Counted from the stretch's first letter, positions 32,848 through 41,256 are shown. The stretch: DNA of 47,960 nt from DASQUK01 sp035697145 (GCA_035697145.1 DASSDL010000089.1:1-47960); one strand, 5' to 3'. The notes: generated by a model from the sequence alone, not told the origin. Numbers and translations are program-made.

Positions 32848-34479
32848 TCAATACCCCAACCCACTCGAGTTGACCGGTGGTGGTCCCCACCCTCCGCCAC
32901 CGGGAGTGAGCATTCGCAAGACGTCGCGGGATTGGAGCCGGATCGTGCACTTGTCGGGCAAGCGCTCTGCCCGGTCCTCGTCACCTTGGGGCAGCAGCCA
33001 GTTCTCACCTGGCGCCCCAGGTTCACCGCCCCACAGACCCCACGGCCGGGACACCCGGCGTTCGGTGATGAGCGACACTGTGCAGTCCTCCAGCACCTGG
33101 AGGTCCCGCTCGATGCCCTCCCCGCCCGGCGCCCGACCTGCACCACCGCTCCCTCGCCGCAGCCGGTAGCGCAGCACCCGCAGAGGGAAGGTCCGCTCCA
33201 GCGCCTCGATCGGCGTATTTTTGGTGTTAGTCATGCCCGTGTGAATGCCCGATTGCCCAGGCAGCCCAGGGTTTGACTGGAGTACATCAGCAACTGTGTT
33301 GGTCATCCCGGTGTGCACGCCGCTCATCCCTGGGGAATGGGGGCGGCCGCCCTGACCGCCGGCCACCGTCTCGTAGTAGACCCAGCCGTCCCCGCCGATC
33401 AGCAGGTTGTTCATCGTGCCCTGGCCGGCGGCGGGCACCCGGGCCCGGCACGGCTCGGCCAGCGCTCGCAGGCAGACGTCGGCCACCCGCTGGCTCACCT
33501 CGACGTTGCCGGCGCCTACGGCCGCCGGAGGCCGCGCCGCGACGATCGTGCCCGCCGGCGCCAGCACCCGGACCGGGCGCAGGGCCCCACCGTTGGCGGG
33601 AATGGACGGATCGACGGCGGCGCGCACGGCGTACGAGACTGCCGAGACCGTGACCGCCTCCACGGCGTTGACGTTGCCGCGGGCCTGGGGGTCGGTACCG
33701 GTGAAGTCGAATGTCACCTGGTCGCCGGTGACCGAGACGACCACGGTGACATGCGCCGGATGCTGCTGCTCCGGGGCCGCGCCGGTCGAGTCCAGCACGT
33801 CGTCCGCCCGCCAGGTGCCGTCGGGCAACTCGGCCAGCGCCGCCCGCATGCGCCGCTCGCCGTAGTCGACCACCTCGGCCAACGGCGCATCCGCGCCGGC
33901 CATGTCCGCAAGGCGCTCGACGCCGACGACGTTGGCGCCCACCTGGGCGTCGAGGTCACCGATTCGCTCGGTCGGGGTGCGCGAGTTGGCCAGGAGCAGG
34001 CGCCGCACGCTTTCGTCGAGGATCGTCGGCGGGATGCGCAGGCCCTCCTGGTAGATCTCGGTGGCGTCCGCCGGGATCGACCCCGGCGCCGAGCCGCCCA
34101 CATCGGCGTGGTGGGCGCGGTTCGCCGCCCACCCCACGAGATCCCCGTCGACCACGCACGGCGCCACCAACGTGATGTCGTTGAGGTGGGTGCCGCCGGC
34201 GAAGGGATCGTTGAGCACCACCTGGTCCCCGGGATCCAAGCCGTCCCCGAACGCCTCGATGGCGGCGCCGACGCTCGCGGGCATCGAGCCCAGGTGTACC
34301 GGGATGTGCTCGGCCTGCACCAACAGCTCGCCGGCCGGAGTGAACAAGGCCGCCGAGCAATCGGCCCGCTCCTTGATGTTGGGGCTGAAGGCCGCCCGCC
34401 GCAGGACCGCACCCATCTCCTCGGCAACGCCGGTGAGCCGGGAGATCAGCACCTGTAGCTCTGCGGGACCGAGGCTCAT
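32848..34479 (-). CDS. hyuB: Hydantoinase B with element-derived C-terminus
   Basis: A 543-residue HyuB (N-methylhydantoinase/5-oxoprolinase B-type subunit), partner of HyuA in ATP-dependent ring opening. Residues 1-395 are host sequence: FSPNIKERADCSAALFTPAG, VVLNDPFAGGTHLNDITLVA, TFDFTGTDPQARGNVNAVEA. At MTNT (392-395) the right core interrupts it. A linker VADVLQSNPGLPGQSGIHTG and a second MTNT (416-419) follow, and then the element-borne tail NTPIEALERTFPLRVLRYRL runs to the end. The 72-bp insert keeps the frame, so the gene is still open. Whether the 24 extra residues are tolerated is unknown. ATG overlaps the hyuA stop. Confidence 0.85.
   Translation of the reverse strand: MSLGPAELQVLISRLTGVAEEMGAVLRRAAFSPNIKERADCSAALFTPAGELLVQAEHIPVHLGSMPASVGAAIEAFGDGLDPGDQVVLNDPFAGGTHLNDITLVAPCVVDGDLVGWAANRAHHADVGGSAPGSIPADATEIYQEGLRIPPTILDESVRRLLLANSRTPTERIGDLDAQVGANVVGVERLADMAGADAPLAEVVDYGERRMRAALAELPDGTWRADDVLDSTGAAPEQQHPAHVTVVVSVTGDQVTFDFTGTDPQARGNVNAVEAVTVSAVSYAVRAAVDPSIPANGGALRPVRVLAPAGTIVAARPPAAVGAGNVEVSQRVADVCLRALAEPCRARVPAAGQGTMNNLLIGGDGWVYYETVAGGQGGRPHSPGMSGVHTGMTNTVADVLQSNPGLPGQSGIHTGMTNTKNTPIEALERTFPLRVLRYRLRRGSGGAGRAPGGEGIERDLQVLEDCTVSLITERRVSRPWGLWGGEPGAPGENWLLPQGDEDRAERLPDKCTIRLQSRDVLRMLTPGGGGWGPPPVNSSGLGY
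33224..33234. other. Degenerate copy of the attachment core
   Basis: GTGTTAGTCAT differs from the core by one base and lies exactly 72 bp from it, at the matching place of the element-borne hyuB tail. It marks where the captured tail once joined a different hyuB gene. Its flanks also resemble the rebuilt attB. Confidence 0.55.
33296..33306. other. Right attachment core of the integrated element
   Basis: GTGTTGGTCAT is identical to the left copy. To its right, hyuB continues with host sequence (encoding MSGVHTG). To its left is element sequence (AGTACATCAGCAACT), which would form the other arm of attP. In the rebuilt attP an AGTA and a TACT lie symmetrically about 14 bp from the centre. Confidence 0.7.
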
Positions 34480-36293
34480 CGGATGGCCTCGCGCCGCATG
34501 ACCAACGCCCCCGCGGCGCCGGCCCGCGCCGTCCAGCCGTCGGCCACCCAGATCGTGCAGTCCGGCTCCGCGATCACCGCCGGGCCCTGCACCTCCCCCT
34601 CGAGACGGGCGACCGCCGGCAGTTCGTCGGCCGCGACGGTTGGTGGGCGGCTCGCGACGGCTCGAAGCGCCACCACCTCGACCGGCTCGTCGGGGCGGGC
34701 GTAGCCGTTGCGGCGGCGGTGCTCGTCGTGGAGCTCGTCAACGCTGGGCACGGTCAGCTCGTGGCTCTGGCCCCGGTAGCGGCAGTCCACGGCCGTCTCG
34801 ACCGTGGTCGCGGCGCCGCCGACGCCCGGCCCCACCAGCCCGGCGGCGTCCTTTCCGAGCATCGCCAGCGCCTCCGCCAAGCCGGCGTGGTCCTGGGGGG
34901 TCGGCCACGACCGCACCACATCCCGCCGCACGGGGGCGGTCAGCAGCCCGACGGCAGACAACACGCCCGCCCGCGCCGGCACGATCACGGCCGGCATCCC
35001 GAGAGCCTCCGCAAGGGCGCAGGCGTGCAGCGGTCCGGCGCCGCCGAAGGCCACCAGCCCCAGGCGCTGGGGATCGACGCCCCGCTCCACCGACACGGCG
35101 CGCAGCGCGCGTTCCATGTTGGCGTCCACCACGGCGATCACGCCCTCGGCGGTCACCCCTGCCCGATCCAGCGCGCGGGCCGCCACTCCGGTGTCGAGCC
35201 GTAGGCCGCCGAACGCGGCGTCGGCCGTGATCCGCCCGGCGACCAGGTTGGCGTCGGTGACCGTGGCGTCGATCCCGCCCCGCCGGTAGCACGCCGGCCC
35301 CGGGTCGGCGCCGGCGCTCTGCGGACCGACCACCAGCGCGCCGCCGGCGTCGATCCGGGCGATCGAGCCGCCCCCGGCGCCGATGGTGTGCACGTCGAGC
35401 GCTGGGAACCGCACCGTGAATCCGGCGACCTCGCGCTCGGCCGCCGGTGCCGGGCTGCCGCCGACCACGAGGCAGACGTCGGTCGACGTGCCGCCCATGT
35501 CGAAGGTGATGGCGTCGGAGAAGCCGTTGGCGACCGCGGCCGCGGCGCCCGCCCGCACGCCGCCGGCGGGCCCCGACAGCAGCAACGCCGCAGGCAGCTC
35601 CGCGGCCTCGGCCGCCGGGAGCAATCCCCCGGCCGAGGTCATGACCAGTGGGTCGTCGGCGAGGTCGGCGATGCCCCGCAGGTAGGTTCGGCAGCGGGGC
35701 CGCAGGGCGGCGTTGATCACCGTCGTCACGGTGCGCTCGACCTCCCGCATCTCCGGGGACACCTCGTGCGAGCAGCTCACGTCGTGACCACGGGCGCGCA
35801 GCGCGTCGGCCACCACCCGTTCCTGCGCCGGCTGGATGTCGGCGTGGAGCAGGCAGACCGCCACCGCCTCGACGTCCGGGGCGATGTTGGGAAGCCGATC
35901 GGGATCGACGGGCGCCAGCTCTGACCCGTCCGCGGCCAAGCGGCCTGCGATCTCGTATCGCCAGCCACGCGGTACCAGGGGCTCGGGGCGCGACGCGAGC
36001 TGGTCGTAGAGCAATGGGCGATCCTGGCGGCCGATCTCGATGACGTCCGCGAGCCCCTCGGTCGTGATCAGAGCGACGGCCGCGCCCCGCCGCTCCAGGA
36101 GCGCGTTGGTGGCGACGGTGGTGCCGTGCGCCAGGAGCTCCGGTCCGGTCGACACCCCGCGCGGTGTTGCGTCCTCGATGGCCTGCCGCATGGCCCGAAC
36201 CGGGTAGTCGGGCGTCGACAGCACCTTGATCGCGGTTCCGTCGGCCGTCACCAGGTCGGTGAACGTGCCTCCGGTGTCGACGCCGACCTGCAC
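34476..36293 (-). CDS. hyuA: Hydantoinase A
   Basis: A 605-residue HyuA-type subunit of the ATP-dependent hydantoinase/oxoprolinase family. The start VGVDTGGTFTDLVTADG is the phosphate-binding loop of the actin-like ATPase fold. Later motifs are LLAHGTTVATNALLERRG, ITFDMGGTSTDVCLVVGG, TIGAGGGSIARIDAGGALVV and LVAFGGAGPLHACALAEALG. The start is GTG 36293. The length is slightly under the usual 650-700. It overlaps hyuB by 4 bp (ATGA), so the two are one operon. Confidence 0.9.
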   Translation of the reverse strand: MQVGVDTGGTFTDLVTADGTAIKVLSTPDYPVRAMRQAIEDATPRGVSTGPELLAHGTTVATNALLERRGAAVALITTEGLADVIEIGRQDRPLLYDQLASRPEPLVPRGWRYEIAGRLAADGSELAPVDPDRLPNIAPDVEAVAVCLLHADIQPAQERVVADALRARGHDVSCSHEVSPEMREVERTVTTVINAALRPRCRTYLRGIADLADDPLVMTSAGGLLPAAEAAELPAALLLSGPAGGVRAGAAAAVANGFSDAITFDMGGTSTDVCLVVGGSPAPAAEREVAGFTVRFPALDVHTIGAGGGSIARIDAGGALVVGPQSAGADPGPACYRRGGIDATVTDANLVAGRITADAAFGGLRLDTGVAARALDRAGVTAEGVIAVVDANMERALRAVSVERGVDPQRLGLVAFGGAGPLHACALAEALGMPAVIVPARAGVLSAVGLLTAPVRRDVVRSWPTPQDHAGLAEALAMLGKDAAGLVGPGVGGAATTVETAVDCRYRGQSHELTVPSVDELHDEHRRRNGYARPDEPVEVVALRAVASRPPTVAADELPAVARLEGEVQGPAVIAEPDCTIWVADGWTARAGAAGALVMRREAIR

Positions 36294-36302
36294 GGCCCCG
36301 GT

Positions 36303-36764
36303 CTAGCGGGACAGGCCCGATCTCGACCGCTGGGTCTGGGCGGCCTCGACGGCGAGCCGATCCACCAGCTCGTTCATGGCGTGGCCGGCGTGCGCCTTGA
36401 TCCAGCGAAAGGTCACGTCGCCGCGGGCCCGCACCAGCTCGACGAACGGCTCCCACAGGTCGCGGTTCGCCACCGGCTTGCGGGCGGAGTTGACCCAGCC
36501 TCGGCGGATCCAGCCCTCCCACCAGCGGTCGCGAAAGCAGTTGACGACGTAGGTCGAGTCGCTCACCACCTCGAGCGGACCGGGGTGGGCGCGCACCGCC
36601 TCGTACGCGGCGGTGATCTCCATGCGCTGGTTGGTGGTGTGGGGCTCGTGGCCCGACTCGAAGGCTCCGCCCTCCTCGGCCCACGCCCATCCGCCGGGCC
36701 CGGGGTTGCGGAGGCAGGCACCGTCGGTGAACACGGTGGTCGACGTCGTCGGGGTCGCGGGCAC
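36303..36764 (-). CDS. rnhA: Ribonuclease HI
   Basis: A 153-residue RNase HI that degrades RNA in RNA-DNA hybrids. Catalytic residues are Asp in TVFTDGACLRNPGPGGWAWA, Glu in TTNQRMEITAAYEAV, Asp in LEVVSDSTYVVNCF and the final Asp in HAMNELVDRLAVEAA. The substrate-handle Trp cluster is WWEGWIRRGW. It ends 9 bp before hyuA and may be cotranscribed with it. It diverges from aceE across 122 bp. Confidence 0.93.
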   Translation of the reverse strand: MPATPTTSTTVFTDGACLRNPGPGGWAWAEEGGAFESGHEPHTTNQRMEITAAYEAVRAHPGPLEVVSDSTYVVNCFRDRWWEGWIRRGWVNSARKPVANRDLWEPFVELVRARGDVTFRWIKAHAGHAMNELVDRLAVEAAQTQRSRSGLSR

Positions 36765-36886
36765 GAGGGCACCCTACGCGGCGCCGGCGTCGCGCCAGAC
36801 GCTCCAGCCCGACCCCCGCGCCGTGATCGCGTCGGTCTGGCGGCCGACTCGTTTCGAATTCGTCCCGGCGGTGCCAGCATGGGCCC

Positions 36887-39586
36887 ATGATCATCGACGG
36901 GTTCGTCCACCAACTTCCGGACACCGACCCCTCCGAGACCCGCGAATGGCTCGACTCCCTCGATGCAGTGGTCGACGCCCATGGCAAGACCCGGGCCCGG
37001 TTCCTGATGTCCAAACTGCTCGAGCGCGCCCGTGAGCTGCAGGTGGGCACGCCGGCCACGGTGTCGACGCCGTACGTCAACACCATCCCACCCGAGCAGG
37101 AGCCTTGGTTCCCGGGCGACGAGGATCTCGAGCGCCGGATCCGCGCCTACATCCGCTGGAACGCCGCCGTCATGGTCATCAAGGCGAACAAGCACGCCGA
37201 AGGCATCGGCGGGCACCTGTCCACCTTCGCTTCGTCGGCGGCCCTCTACGACGTCGGGTTCAACTGGTTCTTCCGGGGCAAGGAGGACGGCCTGGCCGGC
37301 GACGCCCTGTACATCCAGGGCCACGCCGCGCCCGGCAGCTATGCCCGCGCGTACCTGGAAGGACGGATGACCGAGGAGCAGCTCGACGGCTTCCGCCAAG
37401 AGGTGGATGGCGCCGGGCTCTCGAGCTACCCCCACCCGCGGCTCATGCCCGACTTCTGGGAGTACCCGACTGTGTCGATGGGCCTCGGCCCGCTCAACTC
37501 GATCTACCACGCCCGCTTCCTGCGCTACCTCCACAACCGCAAGATCGACGACACCAGCGGTAGCCGGGTGTGGTGCTTCGTCGGCGACGGCGAGGTCGAC
37601 GAGCCCGAGACCCTCGGCGCCCTGTCGCTCCCGGTCCGCGAGCAGCTCGACAACCTCATCTGGGTCGTGAACTGCAACCTGCAGCGCCTCGACGGCCCCG
37701 TGCGGGGCAACGGCAAGATCATCCAGGAGCTCGAGGCCATCTTCCGCGGCGCCGGGTGGAACGTCATCAAGGTCATCTGGGGTTGCAAGTGGGACGAGCT
37801 GTTGATGCAGGACCGTGACGGCGTGCTGCTCAACAAGATGAACACCACCGTGGATGGCGAGTTCCAGCGCTACGCCGTCGAGTCGGGTGCCTACATCCGC
37901 GAGCACTTCTTCGGGCCCGATCCCCGCCTGCGCAAGATGGTCGAGCACCTGTCGGACGACGAGCTGCGCACGCTGCCCCGCGGTGGCCACGACTACCGCA
38001 AGCTCTACTCGGCGTACAAGGCCGCCACCGAGCAGACGGGTGCACCCACCGTCATCCTCGCCAAGACCATCAAGGGCTGGACGCTGGGCCCCGACGTCGA
38101 GGGCCGCAACGCCACCCACCAGATCAAGAAGATGACTGTTGACCAGCTCCGGGTGCTGCGGGAGCGGCTCTACCTCCAGGACGTGATTCCCGAGGAAGCG
38201 CTGGCCGACGACAAGGAGCCGCCCTACATCCGCTTCGAGGAGGGCTCGATCGAGCACGGCTACCTCATGGACCGGCGCAAGGCGCTCGACGGCTCGTTGC
38301 CCAGCCGTGTGGTCCGCACCAAGCGAGCGGTCGAGATGCCCGAGGACAAGCCGTTCGCCGAGGTGCTGGCCGGCTCGGGCAAGCAGGAGGTGTCGACCAC
38401 CATGGCCTTCACCCGCCTACTCCGAAACCTGTGCCGCGACCCCAAGGTGGGCCACCGCGTGGTGCCGATCATCCCCGACGAGGCCCGCACCTTCGGGATG
38501 GACGCGCTGTTCAAGGAGTTCAGGATCTACGCGGCCCAGGGCCAGGTCTACGAGCCGGTCGACGCCCAGCTGCTGCTGTCCTACACCGAGGCCAAGGACG
38601 GCCAGATCCTAGAGGAGGGCATCACCGAGGCCGGATCGATGGCGACGTTCATCGCCGCCGCTACGTCCTACGCCCACCGGGGCGTGCCCATGCTGCCCTT
38701 CTTCACCTTCTACTCGATGTTCGGGTTCCAACGCGTGGGCGACCTCATCTGGTCGGCCAACGACTCGCGGGCGCGGGGCTTCCTGCTGGGCGCCACCGCC
38801 GGCCGCACGACGCTGCTGGGCGAGGGCCTGCAGCACCAGGACGGCCACAGCCTGATCCTGGCGTCGACCCATCCCACGGTCGAAGCGTGGGACCCGGCGT
38901 TCGCCTACGAGATGACGACGATCATCCGCCACGGCATCCGGGAGATGCTGGTCGACGAGCGGGACGTCATCCACTACCTCACGCTGTACAACGAGAACTA
39001 CGTGATGCCACCGATGCCCGAAGGGGTGGAGCAAGGCATCATCCAGGGCCTCTACCGCTGGGCGGAGGCGCCCGACGGTCCGGGGCACCGGGCCACGATC
39101 CTGTTCTCGGGCACGGCGCAGGGGGCAGCGCGTGCCGCCCAGGCCGAGCTGGCCGAGCGTTGGGACGTGGGCGCCGACCTCTGGTCGGCGACCAGCTACA
39201 AGCGGCTGCGTGAGGAGGCGCTGGCGGCCGAACGCTGGAACCGGCTCCACCCGACCGAGCCGCCCCGCACGCCGCTCGTCACGCAGCTTCTGGGCGCCGA
39301 GGGCGGACCGGTGGTGGCGGTGACCGACTTCATGAAGGCCGTGCCGGACCAGGTTGCCCGCTGGGTGCGTCAGCCGTTCGTACCGCTGGGCACCGACGGC
39401 TTCGGCCGCTCCGACACCCGCGAGAAGCTGCGCCAGTTCTTCGAGATCGACATGCCGCACGTGGTGGTGGCCACGCTGTGGGCGCTGGCCCAGCACGGCG
39501 AGGTCAAGGCCGAGACGGTGGCCGAGGCCATCGCCCACTACGGCATCGATCCGGAGCGCACCGACCCCCGCCAGTTCGACCTGTAG
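36887..39586 (+). CDS. aceE: Pyruvate dehydrogenase E1 component, homodimeric
   Basis: An 899-residue AceE-type enzyme (the E. coli protein is 887) that decarboxylates pyruvate for acetyl-CoA formation with thiamine diphosphate. The cofactor motif starts at FVGDGEVDEPETLGAL and ends at VVNCNLQRLDGPVRGN. Other conserved segments are GGHLSTFASSAALYDVGFNW, QGHAAPGSYARAYLEGRM, RGVPMLPFFTFYSMFGFQRV and EGLQHQDGHSLILASTHPTV. The ATG at 36887 fits the family start. E2 and E3 genes are not in the window. Confidence 0.96.
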   Translation: MIIDGFVHQLPDTDPSETREWLDSLDAVVDAHGKTRARFLMSKLLERARELQVGTPATVSTPYVNTIPPEQEPWFPGDEDLERRIRAYIRWNAAVMVIKANKHAEGIGGHLSTFASSAALYDVGFNWFFRGKEDGLAGDALYIQGHAAPGSYARAYLEGRMTEEQLDGFRQEVDGAGLSSYPHPRLMPDFWEYPTVSMGLGPLNSIYHARFLRYLHNRKIDDTSGSRVWCFVGDGEVDEPETLGALSLPVREQLDNLIWVVNCNLQRLDGPVRGNGKIIQELEAIFRGAGWNVIKVIWGCKWDELLMQDRDGVLLNKMNTTVDGEFQRYAVESGAYIREHFFGPDPRLRKMVEHLSDDELRTLPRGGHDYRKLYSAYKAATEQTGAPTVILAKTIKGWTLGPDVEGRNATHQIKKMTVDQLRVLRERLYLQDVIPEEALADDKEPPYIRFEEGSIEHGYLMDRRKALDGSLPSRVVRTKRAVEMPEDKPFAEVLAGSGKQEVSTTMAFTRLLRNLCRDPKVGHRVVPIIPDEARTFGMDALFKEFRIYAAQGQVYEPVDAQLLLSYTEAKDGQILEEGITEAGSMATFIAAATSYAHRGVPMLPFFTFYSMFGFQRVGDLIWSANDSRARGFLLGATAGRTTLLGEGLQHQDGHSLILASTHPTVEAWDPAFAYEMTTIIRHGIREMLVDERDVIHYLTLYNENYVMPPMPEGVEQGIIQGLYRWAEAPDGPGHRATILFSGTAQGAARAAQAELAERWDVGADLWSATSYKRLREEALAAERWNRLHPTEPPRTPLVTQLLGAEGGPVVAVTDFMKAVPDQVARWVRQPFVPLGTDGFGRSDTREKLRQFFEIDMPHVVVATLWALAQHGEVKAETVAEAIAHYGIDPERTDPRQFDL

Positions 39587-39609
39587 CGATCGGCAGCTGA
39601 CACGACCCC

Positions 39610-39627
39610 GCCGCGGTCTACCGCGGC
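39610..39627. terminator. Hairpin between aceE and a convergent gene
   Basis: GCCGCGGT-CT-ACCGCGGC is a perfect inverted repeat 23 bp after the aceE stop. It overlaps the stop codon of the convergent SRPBCC gene and could end transcription from both sides. Confidence 0.5.
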
Positions 39628-40463
39628 TGCGTGGGGCGCGCCTCGGCGAACCGCCAGGTCCGGCCTTCGAGGTCCCGGGCGACGTACGAGGTGAAGCCAT
39701 AGCTCGAGATGCCCTGCATGATGGTGGCCCCGTTGTCGCGGGCGCGCTCCAGGTGCGCCTCGAGGTCGTCGACGAACACCCACGGCACGTGCGTGGTCTG
39801 CTCGTGGTCGACCGGCGGACCGGCCAGTCTGTCGATCATCAGCGAGCAGTTGCCGACGTGGAACTCGATCCATGGGTGCCCGTGCTCGGTCTCGGGGAGC
39901 GGGTCCTCGCCCTCGGGCAGGGGGTCGGGCGAGTCGAAGCCGAACGCGGTCTCCAGCCATCGGGCGGCCGCGGCCGGGCGAGCGTAGTAGAGGGTGAGCC
40001 CGAACCGGGCGAGGTCGCGCAGTTCGTGGGGCGCTGTGTCGCGCCTGGCGACCCAGGCCCCGAACCAGCGGGGCGTCACCCTGATGAACGCAGTGCCGCC
40101 CTTGTCCGAGCCGCCGGGCGGGATGGTCGCTTCGAGGCGGACCAGGGTGCCGTTGGGCGTCGGTTCGAACCGCACGTCGGTGATCACGTCGTCGAGCGAG
40201 CTCTGCCACGCGAGGTGCTTGCCGGGCTCCCACGATGTGATGCGGGCCAGCTCGAGGCCCTCACCGCTGTCCTCGTCGTAGACCTCGAGCAGGCGGCCGC
40301 CGACTCCCGGCTCGCAGCGCATCGCCACGAGCTTGCCGGCGCCGTAGGCGTTGATCGGTCCCCTGACCCACCACAGGTCGAGCTCGTCGGTGAAGGCGGT
40401 GAACGCCGTTTGGGGATCGACCCCCACCTCGACCTGTGACAGGCGCGCTTCGTTGTCGCTCAC
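39618..40463 (-). CDS. SRPBCC (AHSA1-type) and glyoxalase-like fusion protein
   Basis: A 281-residue two-domain protein. Residues about 1-150 are an AHSA1/SRPBCC domain: EVGVDPQTAFTAFTDELDLW, GGRLLEVYDEDSGEGLELAR, ITSWEPGKHLAWQ. Residues about 155-280 are a glyoxalase/bleomycin-resistance-type domain: YYARPAAAARWLETAFGFDS, HPWIEFHVGNCSLMIDR, VPWVFVDDLEAHLERARDNG. It is coupled to an ArsR repressor (ATGA overlap), a common arrangement for SRPBCC genes. The ligand is unknown. Confidence 0.87.
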   Translation of the reverse strand: MSDNEARLSQVEVGVDPQTAFTAFTDELDLWWVRGPINAYGAGKLVAMRCEPGVGGRLLEVYDEDSGEGLELARITSWEPGKHLAWQSSLDDVITDVRFEPTPNGTLVRLEATIPPGGSDKGGTAFIRVTPRWFGAWVARRDTAPHELRDLARFGLTLYYARPAAAARWLETAFGFDSPDPLPEGEDPLPETEHGHPWIEFHVGNCSLMIDRLAGPPVDHEQTTHVPWVFVDDLEAHLERARDNGATIMQGISSYGFTSYVARDLEGRTWRFAEARPTQPR

Positions 40464-40795
40464 GTCGTGCGCCTCCGTTCGACATGCCGCTTGAAGGACG
40501 CCAGTTGCTCGTCACCGTGGGCCTGGAGCTGGTCGAGCCAGGCTCGGACGGCCACGATCGACTCGGGCCGGAGCCGGAATACCCGCGCCCGGGCATCCTC
40601 GGGCAGTCGCTCGTCGGTCACGATCCCCGCCTCGAGCAACACCCGCAGGTGCCGGCTCATGGTCGGTGCCGACGCGCCCGATACCGCCGCCAGTTCACCC
40701 GCCCGTCGGGGACCGTCGCTGAGCAGCTGCACGACCCGCTGGCGGGTCGGGTCCGCCAGTGCCCCGAGCACGACGGTGACGTCTTCGTTCGCCAT
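40460..40795 (-). CDS. ArsR-family repressor
   Basis: A 111-residue winged-helix repressor: VTVVLGALADPTRQRVVQLL, then LAAVSGASAPTMSRHLRVLL with recognition helix, and EAGIVTDERLPEDARARVFR. No metal-binding ELCVC-type motif is present, so it belongs to the non-metal SRPBCC-linked group. ATG 40795 starts right after an inverted-repeat operator; an upstream in-frame start would lie inside that operator. Confidence 0.88.
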   Translation of the reverse strand: MANEDVTVVLGALADPTRQRVVQLLSDGPRRAGELAAVSGASAPTMSRHLRVLLEAGIVTDERLPEDARARVFRLRPESIVAVRAWLDQLQAHGDEQLASFKRHVERRRTT

Positions 40796-40832
40796 TTGAC
40801 AAATAGTTCCAATATCAGACAACTATTGTCAA
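40796..40832 (-). promoter_or_regulatory. ArsR operator and probable leaderless promoter
   Basis: On the plus strand TTGACAAATAGTT (40796-40808) is mirrored by AACTATTGTCAA (40821-40832), with one extra A. On the minus strand TTGACA at 40832-40827 is a perfect -35. An AACTAT about 18 bp on would put the start of the transcript at the ATG itself. Repressor binding would therefore cover the whole promoter. Confidence 0.6.
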
Positions 40833-40857
40833 GTGCACGACTCCGACCCCCGCGACA

Positions 40858-41256
40858 TCAGAGACGACCGAGGACGTCGAGCGGGAAGGGTGGCTGCGCC
40901 AGCGGTCCGACGGCGATGCGTACCAGCAGCAGCGGGTTGTCGTCACCGGCGATGCGATTCAGATGCACGGTGTCGCAGCCGAGGCAGCGGTGGACGAGCA
41001 CCCACTCCCCAGCTCCCCGCACGCAGATGGCGATGGGCTCCATCGACGAGCCACACAGCGCGGCGCGGTCGCCCGGCGAATCGTCGACGTGGCGGCTCCA
41101 CAGGCAGTTTGGACAGTGGTTGCGGTGGGCGGTGCCCGGCGCCTCGACGGGCACGTCGAGCAGGCAGTTGCGGCAACGGAACGACGTGAGCGACCGACGG
41201 CGGGAGTTGCGCTGATCGCGCGACAAGGGATGACCTCCGAGAGACAGCAGGGACAT
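40858..41256 (-). CDS. RNHCP-domain zinc-binding protein
   Basis: A 132-residue protein with the motif TAHRNHCPNCLWSRHVDDSP that defines RNHCP proteins. Cysteine pairs are SFRCRNCLL, HCPNC, ALCGSSMEP and HRCLGCDTVHLNRIAGDDNP, consistent with two zinc sites. The exact start is uncertain, as the first 25 residues are basic and may be leader. Function is unknown in the family. Confidence 0.82.
   Translation of the reverse strand: MSLLSLGGHPLSRDQRNSRRRSLTSFRCRNCLLDVPVEAPGTAHRNHCPNCLWSRHVDDSPGDRAALCGSSMEPIAICVRGAGEWVLVHRCLGCDTVHLNRIAGDDNPLLLVRIAVGPLAQPPFPLDVLGRL

Larger units (their letters stand above)
1183..33306. mobile_element. About 32.1 kb integrated mobilizable element inserted in hyuB
   Basis: The boundaries are the two identical 11-bp cores. 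A large serine recombinase sits 21 bp inside the left end, the standard place for such genes, and MobF relaxase, DUF2637 and sigma-like genes follow it. The cargo is copper and metal resistance, regulators and exporters. The host gene hyuB is split between the two outside flanks. A second hyuB 3' end is carried just inside the right boundary and keeps the host reading frame open. No coupling protein, FtsK/TraB-like translocase, secretion system or phage structural gene was found, so it is better described as mobilizable or decayed than self-transmissible. The boundaries are inferred from the repeats and the split gene. Confidence 0.75.

Noticed and set aside
1183..33306. The element as a prophage
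   Set aside because: No capsid, terminase, portal, tail or lysis gene is present; the relaxase points to conjugative mobilisation.
34738..37086. A 782-codon open frame opposite aceE and within hyuA
   Set aside because: It is Arg/Gly/Pro-rich with no domain and lies over hyuA, rnhA and the aceE start; it is a high-GC shadow.
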